DNA from: Dryas octopetala
Taxonomy: Eukaryota; Streptophyta; Magnoliopsida; Rosales; Rosaceae
Assembly (NCBI GenBank): GCA_963921425.1
Contig: OY992837.1
Coordinates: 16,837,896-16,901,895 of the forward strand
DNA length: 64,000 nucleotides
Direction of reading: 5' to 3'
Below the pieces are notes generated by a model. The model did no database searches and had not been told where the DNA came from. It saw only the letters and a program-made list of their open reading frames with translations. Both the position numbers and the translations under genes were made by a program. Position 1 is the first letter of the stretch, and every line of letters starts with the position of its first letter. Positions 1-11,699 of the stretch are shown in pieces.

Positions 1-435
1 ATAAATACACATTTAAAATCTCTAACAATGCACATAAAAAAAATGTAATTGGTTAGTGAAATTAAAATGTAAGAAATTTTTTAGGGTTTTCGAAACCCAG
101 GTTTGTAGTTACGTGGTTCAATTGAGAAATTATTTTGTATAACCGATATATTGCCACATGGTATAACCAGTCTATTTGTTATAATATGAGTGAAGAGAAT
201 AACTTACCTGGAACGAGATATCACAGCTGGTATCCCCCTCTTTTTTTTTTTTTTCTCTCTCTCTCTTTCCGCTCTCTTTCTCTCACTACCGTTACACAAG
301 CCTGCCTCTATCACAGGGGCATACAAGTTATTCTCTATGGGTGAATATTATCAATATTATATCTTATTAATATAAATATATCATCCAATAACACCTATTG
401 GATTAATTATATCATATGTCAGTATAACCGCTATA
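1..435. other. Leading non-genic sequence
   Basis: AT-rich sequence with no supportable gene. It holds a poly-T/CT tract at about 240-285. The short open frames across that tract are low-complexity artefacts. Confidence 0.5.
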
Positions 436-444
436 TCTCATATA

Positions 445-1536
445 GGCTTAATTATCGATTTACCATCCAAAACTGTAACTCATTCCCACTTTACCACCTG
501 AAAGTTTTTTTGTCCCAGATTACCACCTGTAACTTACATCTGTGTCCCATTTTACCTTGTTCCGTCAACAATTCCGTTAATGCTGACGATCTGGCCGTTA
601 ATGCTGACGTGGCACGCTACATGTGCGCCACGTGTCACATCTTTTTTTATTTTTCGCATTTTTTTATTTTTATAAACTTTGAAAATTAATTAAAAATAGC
701 TGCGAACTCAGAAAAATACACGAAAAATTCCTACGGACTCGTCTTGACTAGCACTAATTTACTATAAGGTTAAATTACCAATTTGCCCTCTAAAAATTTC
801 CAAAAAAAATTAGAAAGTCCAAATTTATTTCTAAAAAATTAAAATAAATTTTCTTCTATTAAATAAATTCTAGAATTTTCGTAAACTCTTGGACAAATTC
901 TCAAAAATATTTTGAAAAATTACCAAAAGCCTGTTTTAGAGAATTATTTTGAGACTTTACAGAAATTATAGAATTTTTCTAGAATTTATTTTATAGGGAA
1001 TTTTATTTTCCTCTAAGACTGAGAGGTCTTTTGGGTAGCAAGTGTTCACTAGAAATGTATTGTTAGTTTTTAGAAGACTAACGGTGCAGACCTCATATTT
1101 TTTGGAGTTCGGGAGATTATTCTATGAATTTCCAAAGAATTTAGAGTATTTTAATTTTCTAGAAATAAATTTAGACTTTCCAAATTTTTTGGAAATTTTT
1201 AGAGGGAAAATTGGCATTTTGACCCCATAGTAAATTAGTACTAGTCAAGACAAGTCAGTAGGAATTTTTCGTGTATTTTTCTAAGCTCGGAGCTATTTTT
1301 AATTAATTTTCAAAGTTTATAAAAATAGAAAAATCAAAAAAATCAAAAAATACTAAAAAAGATGTGACACGTGGCGCACATCCAGCGCGCCACGTCAGCA
1401 TTAACAGAATTGTTGACGGAATAAGGTAAAATGGGACACGGGTGTAAGTTACAGGTGGTAATCTGGGACAAAAAAACTTTCAGGTGGTAAAGTGGGAATG
1501 AGTTACAGTTTTGGGTGGTAAATCGATAATTAAGCC
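445..1536. mobile_element. Long-TIR foldback MITE, Mutator-like
   Basis: The ends are exact inverted repeats (GGCTTAATTATCG at the left, CGATAATTAAGCC at the right). The inverted homology runs inward for about 400 bp on each side, from the terminal 'TTACCACC' motifs to the AT-rich 'AAATTTCC' arms. The flanks TCTCATATA (436-444) and CCTCATATA (1537-1545) form a 9-bp target duplication with one mismatch, as expected for Mutator-like elements. No transposase frame is present, so it is non-autonomous. The terminal sequence matches the smaller element at 15705-16138. Confidence 0.8.
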
Positions 1537-1753
1537 CCTCATATACCCTATAATTTTTCCAATTACAAGTCAGGAGGTGGGTTTTGAGGTTCGGGTTTAT
1601 GGAATCCGGATTTGGTTCAATCCAATTCAATTCAATATTGTTCTAATCTGAGGTTAGGAGCCTGATTTCAGTGTCTAGGGTTTGTTCGCGCTCTAAAAAC
1701 CTTCTACAGATTGTCTGTTTCAGTAACACACTATTGTCGTCTCTTCCTCTTTC

Positions 1754-1804
1754 ATGGACCTAGCAGAACCTCCAGCTCCTCCTCCTCCTCCTCCTCCTCC
1801 GGTA

Positions 1805-1837
<33 letters not shown>

Positions 1838-4800
1838 CATATATATATATATGTGTGTTTATATTATATAATTCGATTGAATTTGTATGCGAATCTAATA
1901 ATTTGAGAGTTAAATAGTTTTTGGAGGTCAACTGCCAGAGCTCAGGCATGAAAAGGCGCTTCGCATTGGGCACAGAGGCAGGTTTTGCACTCTCACTGAT
2001 AAACAAGAAATTGGGTAGGGAAGACCCACTTGCTCTGCACATTGAAGCCGTCAAAGAAGGTGAGGAGCCCATCGTTTTTGGACCCAGCTCGGTTCTCGTT
2101 GATTATGGCAATGGCTGGAGGTTACAGACTGTTACCCAAATGGCGTTTTCTGGTAATTGAATGTTTATTAGTTGAAATCAATTTATTAATTGGCAAAAAA
2201 AAAAAAGAGAATGTTTATTAATTGAAATCAATTTATTTTTTCTATTGGTATGGTTAAAAATTATTGAATTGTGGGTTGTAACTTGTAAGAGCATTTGTTT
2301 TTGTTCAAGTATAGGGGTTGGAGGTGCAGAATTTGTAGGGATTGGAGGTGGAGAAGAAGTTGTCAGGCCAATGTCATTGCCGCTTCCTGACATAACGGTA
2401 AGATTTTCTTAATGTGCTTATTTATATATTTGTTTGTCTTGTTTATGTTTGTGTAGGTTAACTGGGTTAAGAATATTGTTTGAGATCCAAACTATAGATG
2501 AGTTCGAATGGGAAATTTGTTTAGACTGATTCTCTGAAAATGTTCTCTTACCAAGAAAGAAGATGAAAATTTAATAATAACGGATTTGGTGGTTTTTGTT
2601 ATCATGTTGGTGAATTCATCATATTTTCTTAATTGGCTCGTGAAGCCAGTGATGACATTTGTGGAACTTTATAGGTCGCAAGTAGATTCTCTGAAAATGT
2701 TCTCTTACCAAGAAAGAAAATGAAAATTTAATAATAACGGATTTGGTGGTTTTTGTTATCATGTTGGTGAATTCATCATATTTTCTTAATTGACTCGTGA
2801 AGACTGTGATGACATTTGTGGAACTTTATAGGTCGCAAGTAGATTTTTGACAGAATCTTTAGCATTTCATAGGAAGAACATGGGTGTAAAACCAAGACTA
2901 GATATATTCCCTTGAATAGTTTTCATGGGTCCTATTTGGAAGTGCAATTTCCACGGCTAATTAGGAAGGAAGATATTAAAGTGATCATAAAAAATATCAC
3001 AAGGACCCGTCCTGGTGATAAAATCCACCTGTCTCCAAAGGTTAGTCTTGACTCTTGACTTCAATCCCAGCGGTGTCCTTTAGGTTACATGGCAAAAGTA
3101 AGTAAATAAATAAAAGAAAGGAGATGCCGTGTGAAAATTCTTTTATGGAGCATATATGACAGTACGGAATTGTCATTTAGATGGTCTAAGAAAATGCTTG
3201 GAAATATGGGATGTAAAAAAAATAATAATAAATACTTAGAAGCATCTTAAAAGTTCATATTTAAGAGCAAATTTTAAATGCAAGAACTGAATTCACACAA
3301 GAAAATTCCATTACCTATGGGAACATCATATTCATTTCCCAGCAATCATCTATGAGGAGGAAAACGTTACGTGTGGAAAGAAGATAGCTAGCTAGCTATA
3401 TGATGGGAAATTTGGGTCATATACAAGTCAGGAATAAGCTTAGGTATGATAAGGTGGCTGCTCCAAGTACTAAGCATTTCTTTGAAGATATTACCTATTG
3501 CTCTGCTCCATATGTTAAATGACTCTTAACACTTTTAGCGTTAGTTTTTAATTTACTAAATTCCCCACTACCATTCCACTCAATTCTCTAGAGTTTCCAA
3601 GAGGGCAGATAGCCTTATAATGGTTTAATCATTGCTTTGTGTATGCTTGCTATTATATTTGCTGCAATATTTTGATATGCCATGTCACAATAAGGAAGCC
3701 TAATCTCTCATATGTGGGGAATGATAAGTTTGTGCTTGTGAGTCCTGGTTGTCATGTTAAGTCCTTATTGTTACGTAGCTAAGTTGAGCAATTAGGTTTT
3801 AACTTTGAGAGTCCAAAATTCCATCCATGACGTGTTCACCTTATACCCTCCTAGGACTCATGTTAACATGCACTTGGATTCGGGGTGCGATTTTCTCGTT
3901 TTATTGCTCAATGATGGGGTGCGCTTGCAATTTTGATGGTGATTTGTTTCTCAAAGCAAAAGGCCAACCCAACAAATTGATTCAACTAAAGTTATCATAA
4001 CCACAATATGTGAAAACAAAATCCGTTTAAAATTGCACAAAAACACATCAACCATAGAAAACAAAAAAAAAATTGAACATCACTTGCAAAAATAACAAAA
4101 CAAAAACTATCCACAAAAAAATCGAAGGAAAAAAACACAGCAACTATACAAAACCAGTAGAAATAGACTAGAAACCCCAAAATCCATTTCTGGAACCTAA
4201 TATTCAAAGACCCATATGAAAAAAATGAGAACCACCATGATAATTTGAGCAAAAAATCACCACCAAAATCAAAGACCCACCCCAAAACTGAGCAATAAAC
4301 CCGAAATTCACACCCCAAATTGATGAAAACAGCGAAAATTGAGCGAAGAAGACTGACCCAGAAAAAGAACCCCTAAAAAACAAAAACTCATGTATATCCA
4401 TTCCTAAGAAGGTTGAGTTGCTCACACAATGGTTGTCTTCGACAGTGAGGAGGTAGAATCCGGTTAGATAAAGACTCAAATGGAGAGGAATTCCATGGCA
4501 GGCAACCCACACGCGTTTGAGGACTGAAGAAGAATGAACAGTAGCGACATGTGTAATTTTGTTTTTACCCACATCTTTACACGTGTTATTTTCCAACCAT
4601 TCAGATCTTTAAACTTCATCCAACGGTCCATAAAGTTTGTCCGCAATTTTCTGAAAAGTTCAAATGTCCTCTCTAAAGAAAGACTATATATATATATTTG
4701 GTAATGTTCTCTTTCCAGACAATCTGGCAACATAAGCATGATCCGTGATACATATATATAGGCCCCTTCTATTGAGGGATCCCTCATTTAAGGGTAAATA

Positions 4801-7800
4801 AGGGATCTCTTATAAGGGCCACTCCACATTGTGTTTTGATGATCGGAACCGTCAACATTTTAGGTCTCCTTTGAAGGATCATTCTTGTAAAAAATTAGCT
4901 AAATCGGAATCATTTACGCATTTGATTTAATGTTCATCATTTCAAGTGCTTATTGAAAATAATTTGTTCGTCTATGTATTTGATCAAAGTTAGATAGTCT
5001 AATGGTTTTTTATTTGTCTAATTTTTTGCAAAGATAATCTTTGAATAGAGACCTAAAGGAAGGGAGAACAATGTATTTGGCAAGCTGGGAGTTAGTTTCG
5101 CAACCAAAGAAAAAAGGGGGTTTGGGCTTAGGTAATTTGGTGGCAAAAAATAGAGCTTTACTTGGCAAGTGGTTATGGCGTTTTCCTTTGGAAAATGAAT
5201 CTTTGTGGCATGCCGTGATCAGGAGTAAATACGGTCTTCATGAAAACGGCAGGGATGCAAAAGAAGTTGTGAGGGGATCAAGTCGAAGCCCTTGGAGAGA
5301 TATTAGCCAAGGGTTGAGCAGTTTTTTAGAAGCTGCAAGTTATCAGTGGGAAATGGGGTGACTATCAGGTTTTGGGAGGACTGCTGGGCGGGGCTGGAGA
5401 CCTTTAATTTTCTTTACCCTAGGCTGTATAATTTGTCAGATAAGCATGGGGTTACGATAGCAGGGATGGCGGAGGGTGTGAATTCTTCATTAAATTGGAA
5501 CTTGGGTTTTAGGAGAAACTTAAATGATGCAGAAGGCGAGGAGTTTGTTTCATTACTCTCAGTATTAGAAAGAGTTCATATTTCAATGACTAGATCTGAT
5601 TCAAGGGTATGGAGGTTGGATTCTAACGGCATGTTCTCCACAAGGTCGTTTTTTGGTTACTTATGTGAAGTTGGAATTGGCACCCCGTTTCTCCCTGCTG
5701 GTTTGATTTGGGAAGCAAAGGTTCCTTTAAAAGTTAAAGTTTTGGCTTGGCTAGTGGCTCATGCAAAGGTAAACACTTGTGATAATATTCAGAGGAGAAA
5801 CCCAATGGTGTGCCTTCTGCCGAATTGGTGTGTGTTCTGTAAGGAAAAGGGTGAGAGTGTCAACCACACATTCCTTCATTGTTCTGTGGTATCATCATTA
5901 TGGTCCAAATTGTTCAAGGAAGCAGGGTCTTGGTGGGAAATGCCAGAGGGGTGCTGTTCTTTGCTAAGTGATCAGTCAAGGGGTTTTGGTGGGGAAAAGA
6001 GGGCTAAAGTGCTTTGGAGCTGCAGAGTATTAGCCATTTTTTGGGTTATCTGGATGGAGAGAAATAAAGAATTTTTGAAGATTACAAAAGGGTAGAAGTG
6101 GAAGAATTGTGGGAGTTAGTTTCTTATTGGTCATCCTTTTAGGCCTCTGTGTCTAGTGCTTTTAGGGGAGTGCCTTTGTTTACAATACTTTTTGACTGGA
6201 AGTCGGTAATTAGGTAGTTTCGGATTGAGTTGTTTGGTCAAGGACCTCAAGGTTGAGTTTTGAGGGCTGTTTTTTTTTTTTTTTTTTTTTTTTTTGGTAT
6301 TGTACCAAGTTAATGGACTCCTTGTCCATTGGTTGTACAGTGTTGTGAGCTCTCTTTAATAAAGTTTCTTTCTTTTCAAAAAAAAAAAATAGAGACCTAA
6401 AACATAGATGGTTCGGATCGTGGAAATACTATATGGAGTGGGCTCTATAATGGATCTCTTAAATAAAATTATTTTAGGGATCCCTCAATGGAAGGGGCCT
6501 ATATTTATATATATAGGCTCCTTCCGTTGACTTATAACTCATCTTAAACATGATGAGGTATGGCTTGTGGGACCTACTCCACATTGTAATTCAATTATCA
6601 AAGACGTTTATTTTTTAAGTCTATATTACAAGGATCATTTTTGCAAAAAATTAGATAAATCGGAAATCGTTTAACCATTTGATTAAAGGGCCATCATTTC
6701 AAGTATTAATGGAATTCGCATATTCGTTTATTTATTCTATTACAATTAGATGTCTTAGTGGTTTCCGATTCATCTAATTTTTTGCAAGAATGATTCTTGT
6801 ATATAGACTTAAAAAATAGACGGCTTCGATCATCAAATTATAATGTGAAGTGGGTCCCACAAGCTATGCATCATCATGTTTAAGATGAGGTATATCTCAA
6901 CTGAAGGAGCCTCTCTCTCTCTCTATGTATATATATATATATACATGCTCTTTCTATTGAGGTATACCTCAACTTATTTATGTTGAGGTATACTATATTG
7001 GGGCCCACACGAGTCGTTTTGTGTCGATCCGAATCGTTCAATTTTTACATCTTCATTGATAGATCATACTTGCAAAAAATTAGCCAAATCAGAAATCATT
7101 TGCCTATCCAATTTTGATCAAATAAATGGACGAACCAAATATTTTCGATAAAACCGTTCATTTGTTGATCAAAGTTAGATAGGCAAATGATTTCTAATTT
7201 GGCTAATTTTTTGTAAGAATGATCTATCAATAAAGATGATCCTTGCAAACGGTTCGGATCGACACAAAACGACTCGTGTCGGCCCCAATAGAATATACCT
7301 CAACATAAATAAATTGAAGTATACCTCAATAGGAGCCTGTAAATATATATATGGTAATGTTCTATTTCCAGACAATCTGGCAACATAAGCATGACCATTG
7401 ATTAGTTTTATTCTTTTCACTAGATTAGTCCTTCTAGGCTTTGGGTAGAATATGATTTATTTTTTCAATTTCAGAACTGCCAAAGAAATTTCAATATCTT
7501 ATTATTTTTCTTAGTTTTTTTCTTATTTTTATTTATAAGAAATGCAATTTTATTAATAAAGAAAATGATACAACTACGATGAACAAAATGTCCATCAAAT
7601 CACGGTTAACATCATCAATCAAAAGATTCAAGACCCAAAATACATGCATATCAAAGCTCCCCCGAATCAAGAAGAATAACACCAAAACGAATGTTCGTAG
7701 AATGTTTAGATAAAGACGTCCAAAGTGAATCCAACCCCCTCCTCTTTGCTCTCATAACACCTCTTATTCACCAACGAAGGTTTGGTTTGAAAGGTCAGGC

Positions 7801-10800
7801 CCATGGTTTGCTCCCGTGTGGTCTGGGGTTCAAATCCCCTCAAGGTACCTACCTAGCTATTTGCTAGAGTTTCCTGCCTCCTAAAGATTGTAGGGTTCGG
7901 TAGGAGGCCCCAGTTTTAAGCATGGGTCCACGAAGTGGGTTGTGGGGGATTTCTTGGTATCAAAAAAATAACACCTCTTAATCCTTTCCGACCAAACATT
8001 CCATATGAGAGCCAAAATTGCATACCTTCAAAGAGTCACTACCTTCTTGTTATTTACCCCTTGTAAACCTTCAAAATTGCAATCCTTCATGTTAATTTTC
8101 ATCCCCAACACTACCCCTAATCATTCAATCAACTTGCATACTGCTCTCCCTGTCCACTACAAAACCCTCAATCAAATTACGCTCGCTAGCCCTTCAATTC
8201 ACGACATCGAAAAAAAGTGTAAAAAGGAACGGGGAAATGGATCACCCACCCCCTAAAAACCTCCAAACTTCCTTGTTGACCTACCATTTATAATGACTGT
8301 AGAATTCACTGGACTGAAACAACCGCTAGTCCACATCCTGCACCATCTATCAAAACCCTTCCTATCCAAGACATTGTCTTGAAATTTCCAATCCATTATT
8401 TTACATATTATATACATCTTATTTTCAATGTTGTTTAAACCTTGAATCATTTCTAGTTAGCACAGTTTCAAGTCCTTGTATTTCGAGGATGTCGGTTGAC
8501 TGACATTCAACTTATTCATGAAATTCTAGAAAATTTAAGCTTTGACAACAAAAAAGGTTTCAAATTTAACTCATCAATCATCTATCCTAACCTCCACAAG
8601 CTTGGATTCATGTCACTGCATAAAAAATCAAATTGGTGTTTTATGGGTTAACTTGAAACCCTCACAATCATAATGGACAGTTTTTCCCAGTACTGTCAAC
8701 CCAACCTAATCTCACACTGTGCTTCCGAATGGGTAGGAAATAGTTAAGAAGGATGTGATGTGTGTTTCATGAATTTTTTAATGGGGCTTGGGGATGATAC
8801 ATGCAATAATTCAAATTATATCTGTTTGGTTCCTAAAATGATTCAATTGTTGAGCGTTAAGGATTTCAGACCAATCAGTTTGGTAACTATGCTCTACAAG
8901 ATGTTAGAAAAGGTGTTATCATTGAGATTGAGAGAGTTATTAACCGATACTATTTCAGCTTTGCAACAGGTGTTTATTAAAGGTAGAAAAAATTTGGGCT
9001 TGGTTAGACTTTCTGACAATATATCAGATTTGAGAAGTTGGAGGTTGGAATCTTTAGGATCATTTTATATGAAGTCTTATTTTATATTTTTGGGAGATAG
9101 GGCTGCAGTTCCAGATTTCCAACCAGCAGAGCTGATGTGGAAAGCTAAATCTCCTCCCAAGGTGAAGGTTCTAGCTTGGACTGTGGTACATGCAAGGGTT
9201 AACACGTGTGTTCTGCTTCAGAGGAGAAGACTGAAATGGTCTATCCCCTCATTGGTATTAAGAGGATTGGGGAAAGTGCCAACCATGTTTCTGTGCACTG
9301 GCCAATAGCCCTCAGATTATGGCTGCATATGTTTAGGGAGGCTGGGGTGAGCTGGGTGATGCCAGTAGGATTATGTGCTTTATTGAGTGAAAAACATTTG
9401 ATGTTCGGGGATTGGAAATAGGCTAAAATTCTTTGGGGTTGGACTGTGTTGGCTGTATTATGGGTCATATGGGATGGAGAGGAATAGGAGAATATTTGAA
9501 GGCTGCTTAGGGGTTGGAGTGAAGGAACTTTGGGATAAACGCAAGTTTTGGGCTTCGTTATGGCCGTCGGTCCAGTTGCTTCATGGGCTTATCCTTTTCT
9601 ACCATTCTTACATATTGGAAGGCAATTGTAAGTTAGGGGCTTCTACTTGGTTACATATGTTAGGTCTTAGGAGTTCTGTTGTAGTGTAGCTTCGTAGTGT
9701 ATCTGTTCTTGTCCACAGCCTTGTATTTTTGAAGTTTTTAATAAAAAAACTTTATTTTGGATTTGGTGTTAGTGGTGAAAAATTTTGTATGAACAAAAAA
9801 GATGGGATAGTCTGTAATATGTATTCTTTACAATCTGGCTCATATGAGGAACTTAATACTAGAGACAAACATAATCAAGGGTTGGATTTACCTATAGAGT
9901 CATTGATTTTACAATCGTGTTAAATCCAAACATAAAATGTGTTGTCTCTCACTTGTCCCCGCATGTTAAGTCCCTCATATGAGCCAGACTGGTATTCTTT
10001 AAAAGGCATACAACCATATGAATTGGAGATTCCTAGACCATGTCTTGGGTAGGAAGGTTTTGTCTGGCGATGGAGCATTTCAGTCATTGTATATGGTAGG
10101 CCAAGGGGGAAGTTTGGAGCTTCTAGTGGGTTCATTGTCCTGGTTCCGTTTACTCTTGTCAATGTCCTAAGTAGATTGTTAGGAAGGGCTAGTGAACATA
10201 ATGTGATCGAAGGTTTTGTCGTGGGCAGGGAGAGCACATAGGCGTCTGACGATCTCACCTACAGTTTATAGCTGATTCTATTTTCTTCACTTCAGGGGAG
10301 AGGGAGACAGATTGGTCAAGATTATTGAACTTGCTCAAGTGAGTTCCGCAAAAAAATACCATTATGCAAGAATACTCTCAAAGAAACAACTCCAAAATTA
10401 AACTGAAAATGAATAGTTTGCAAAACATGTTCATATGCACTTCTAACCACCTAATATGTCTAAAATTTAGGTCTTGAAATCACTCTTACCTTCCTACACA
10501 TGTCAGATAAGCTGGTCAAACTTATAGGCTTTGATATGCATAAATTACTTCGTTTGTGTTCATCAGTACTTGACACCTTCATGGAGCTGAGTAGACTTCA
10601 CCAAATTGACACAATCAAGCTAAGAACGCCAGTTTTGATAGGAAAATGCCATCATAGAAACATAGACTTAAACAGAAAATTGAAATACTCTCAACTGTTT
10701 CTCTAAAGTTTAAATAATCATCTATAATCATGGCTATTTTCTTCAATTAAACATAATACTAAGAACACAAGTTTGGATAGGAAAATGCCAACACAGAAAC

Positions 10801-11470
10801 ATAGACTTAAAAGAAGATTGAATCATTCTCGCCTGATTCTCTGAAGTTGAAATAACCACATATAATAATGGCTATATTCTTCAATTAGACATATATCACC
10901 TTTCAAGATTTCAATATACGTTTACATTTTTTTTAAGTCCATACCATTGATAATTTCAACAATGTATTATATATCCTATCTCTTCCATTACTATTATACT
11001 TCTGCTAGCTTGCCACATTAGTTGGCCCAAGCAAGCATACTCACATTCATTCCATTTTAGACTTAAATGACACTTGACTTGTACTTCAACACCAAGTCAT
11101 TTGACTTTCTAGACCTATGACCTGCTGCAATTGAAGAAGTATATCTATTGATGTAGAATTAAGTAATGCACTAAGAGTATTCTTTTAGGGGGTGAGCTGG
11201 TCTTTTCTAAGAATGAGTGCTTGTTTTTTGTTATATTTTTCTTACTTGCATTGTTAATCAATTTAGCTTATATTAATTTATATTAATAATTTTCTGTAGC
11301 GTTCTGACAACCTACATGTCGCAAAGAGGATGCCGAAACCAGCTATCAATTTTATGTACATGGGAAAAATAGCATTAGCTTTCATTCTGATTTTTGTACT
11401 TGGTGCAATTTTCACGTTGGCTCTTGAGAACCTTCCTAGACTGATAAAATTTTTCAATCCATCTATGTAA
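1754..11470 (+). CDS. Proline-rich N-terminus, single C-terminal TM protein (host gene, disrupted frame)
   Basis: Multi-exon host gene. Exons read as 1754-1801 (start MDLAEPPAP then a proline run), 1918-2152, 2315-2397, 2832-3040 and 11300-11470 (stop at 11468). All listed junctions are GT-AG and the phases agree. Exon 2 reads as a soluble domain (around GTEAGFALSLINKKLG). Exon 4 contains FPRLIRKEDIKVIIKNITRT. The last exon encodes a hydrophobic segment (IALAFILIFVLGAIFTLAL) followed by ENLPRLIKFFNPSM, so the protein is probably tail-anchored or C-terminally membrane-anchored. It resembles plant proteins loosely annotated 'hydroxyproline-rich glycoprotein family', but I cannot name a function. 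Exon 4 is 209 nt, and its two halves are in different frames (change near 2910). This is either a real 1-nt loss, making a pseudogene, or a sequencing error. Further small exons may lie in the 8.3-kb last intron. Confidence 0.55.
2528..2841 (+). repeat. 157-bp tandem duplication at intron 3/exon 4 border
   Basis: Two adjacent near-identical units (2528-2684 and 2685-2841) differ at only a few bases. Each ends with the acceptor context ...CTTTATAG followed by GTCGCAAGTA. The duplication therefore copies the exon 4 splice acceptor and the first bases of exon 4. Only the second copy continues into the open exon. Confidence 0.9.
3041..4699. other. Intronic sequence, nothing recognised
   Basis: AT-rich sequence between exon 4 of the host gene and the MITE cluster. 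Minus-strand open frames at about 4000-4790 are hydrophobic and low-complexity, with no family I recognise. Confidence 0.4.
4760..6500. mobile_element. Foldback MITE 1, split by an L1
   Basis: Ends AGGCCCCTTCTATTGAGGGA and, inverted, TCCCTCAATGGAAGGGGCCT. Without the L1 and its target duplication it would be about 400 bp, the same size as its two neighbours. It sits in a TATATA tract, so its own target duplication cannot be read with confidence. Confidence 0.8.
5058..6388 (+). mobile_element. 5'-truncated L1 retrotransposon with poly-A tail
   Basis: Encodes the C-terminal part of an L1 ORF2. The region around LASWELVSQPKKKGGLGLGN lies after the reverse transcriptase core, followed by the zf-RVT domain with PLKVKVLAWLVAHAKVNTCD and a C-x2-C-x7-H-x4-C cluster (CVFCKEKGESVNHTFLHC). 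One frame change occurs near 5350 within a G-rich run. The 3' end has AATAAAG and a poly-A tract ending at 6388. A 13-bp target duplication ATAGAGACCTAAA lies at 5045-5057 and 6389-6401. It is inserted in MITE 1 and is therefore younger than that element. Confidence 0.9.
6515..6912. mobile_element. Foldback MITE 2
   Basis: Terminal inverted repeats begin AGGCTCCTTCCGTTGA and end TCAACTGAAGGAGCCT, and the arms pair far inward. The internal motif ATTTTTTGCAAGAATGAT is shared with MITEs 1 and 3. No coding capacity. Confidence 0.8.
6944..7338. mobile_element. Foldback MITE 3
   Basis: Left end TGCTCTTTCTATTGAGGTAT pairs with right end ATACCTCAATAGGAGCCT. Long arms share the TTGCAAAAAATTAGC core seen in MITEs 1 and 2. 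It is separated from MITE 2 only by CT and TA microsatellite. Confidence 0.75.
7535..8010 (-). mobile_element. L1 3'-end fragment, minus strand
   Basis: On the minus strand the sequence reads like the extreme C-terminus of plant L1 ORF2 (a LIWNVWSER-type motif where other copies have IFWVIWMERN) and ends in an A-rich tail at about 7535. It is degenerate and is interrupted by the SINE at 7767-7967. Confidence 0.55.
7767..7967 (+). mobile_element. tRNA-derived SINE
   Basis: A 201-bp insertion flanked by an exact 13-bp target duplication ATAACACCTCTTA (7754-7766 and 7968-7980). It contains a Pol III B-box GGTTCAAATCC at 7827-7837 with an A-box-like TGGTTTGAAAGG upstream, and ends in a short A-rich tail. 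It looks complete and fairly young because the target duplication is perfect. Confidence 0.88.
8745..9755 (+). mobile_element. Internally deleted L1 fragment
   Basis: An open frame starts in the reverse transcriptase domain (NYICLVPK, then KDFRPISLVTMLYKMLEKVL), jumps straight to the zf-RVT region ([20 protein letters not shown]) and then runs to an IWDGEEQENI/RNRRIFEG-type tail. The middle of ORF2 is missing. The 3' end is near TTTTTAATAAAAAAACTTTA at about 9735-9755. It lies within the large intron of the host gene. Confidence 0.8.
9831..9992. mobile_element. Small MITE with 9-bp target duplication
   Basis: Inverted ends read CAATCTGGCTCATATGAGG at the left, and CCAGTCTGGCTCATATGAGG for the inverted right end. 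Exact 9-bp flanks TATTCTTTA lie at 9822-9830 and 9993-10001. It is 162 bp and non-coding. Confidence 0.75.
10002..11299. other. Intronic sequence before the last exon
   Basis: No gene recognised. The stretch 11035-11299 is matched by diverged sequence at 14617-15198, so it is ancestral host-gene intron and not a recent insertion. An approximate local duplication of about 130 bp is visible at 10611-10890, marked by AAGAACRCMAGTTTKGATAG. Confidence 0.45.
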
Positions 11471-11699
11471 TTTTTTAAATTATTCTTTGAAAACTGTCAA
11501 AGATAATTTTCACCTTGTGCCAATGTTTATGTGTACTGCCCAACATTAAGTTGATGTATTCAGAAAATATGGTCTATATTGCATTAATCCATCCAAAAAT
11601 AAGAATGAAATTTCAAGAGTGTTGAATTTTGGTTGATCATGTTCACTTAAAGGGTGATTATGTTGATACCTACCATTTTACTCAATATACCCCTCATAA

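Larger units (their letters stand above)
4700..7394 (+). repeat. 42-bp direct repeats bracketing the MITE/L1 cluster
   Basis: The segment beginning GGTAATGTTCT and ending CATAAGCATGA occurs at 4700-4741 and 7353-7394 with one mismatch. The two copies lie immediately outside the three-element foldback cluster. Both are preceded by TA dinucleotide runs. Confidence 0.85.

Noticed and set aside
3995-4787. Minus-strand hydrophobic frames with a VWVACHGIPLHLS motif resembling L1 ORF1
   Set aside because: The motif is short and isolated, and the rest is low-complexity. Not enough to call an L1 5' part.
7800-7870. Possible tRNA gene (GGTTCAAATCC B-box)
   Set aside because: No cloverleaf can be formed; the target duplication and A-rich tail show it is a SINE.
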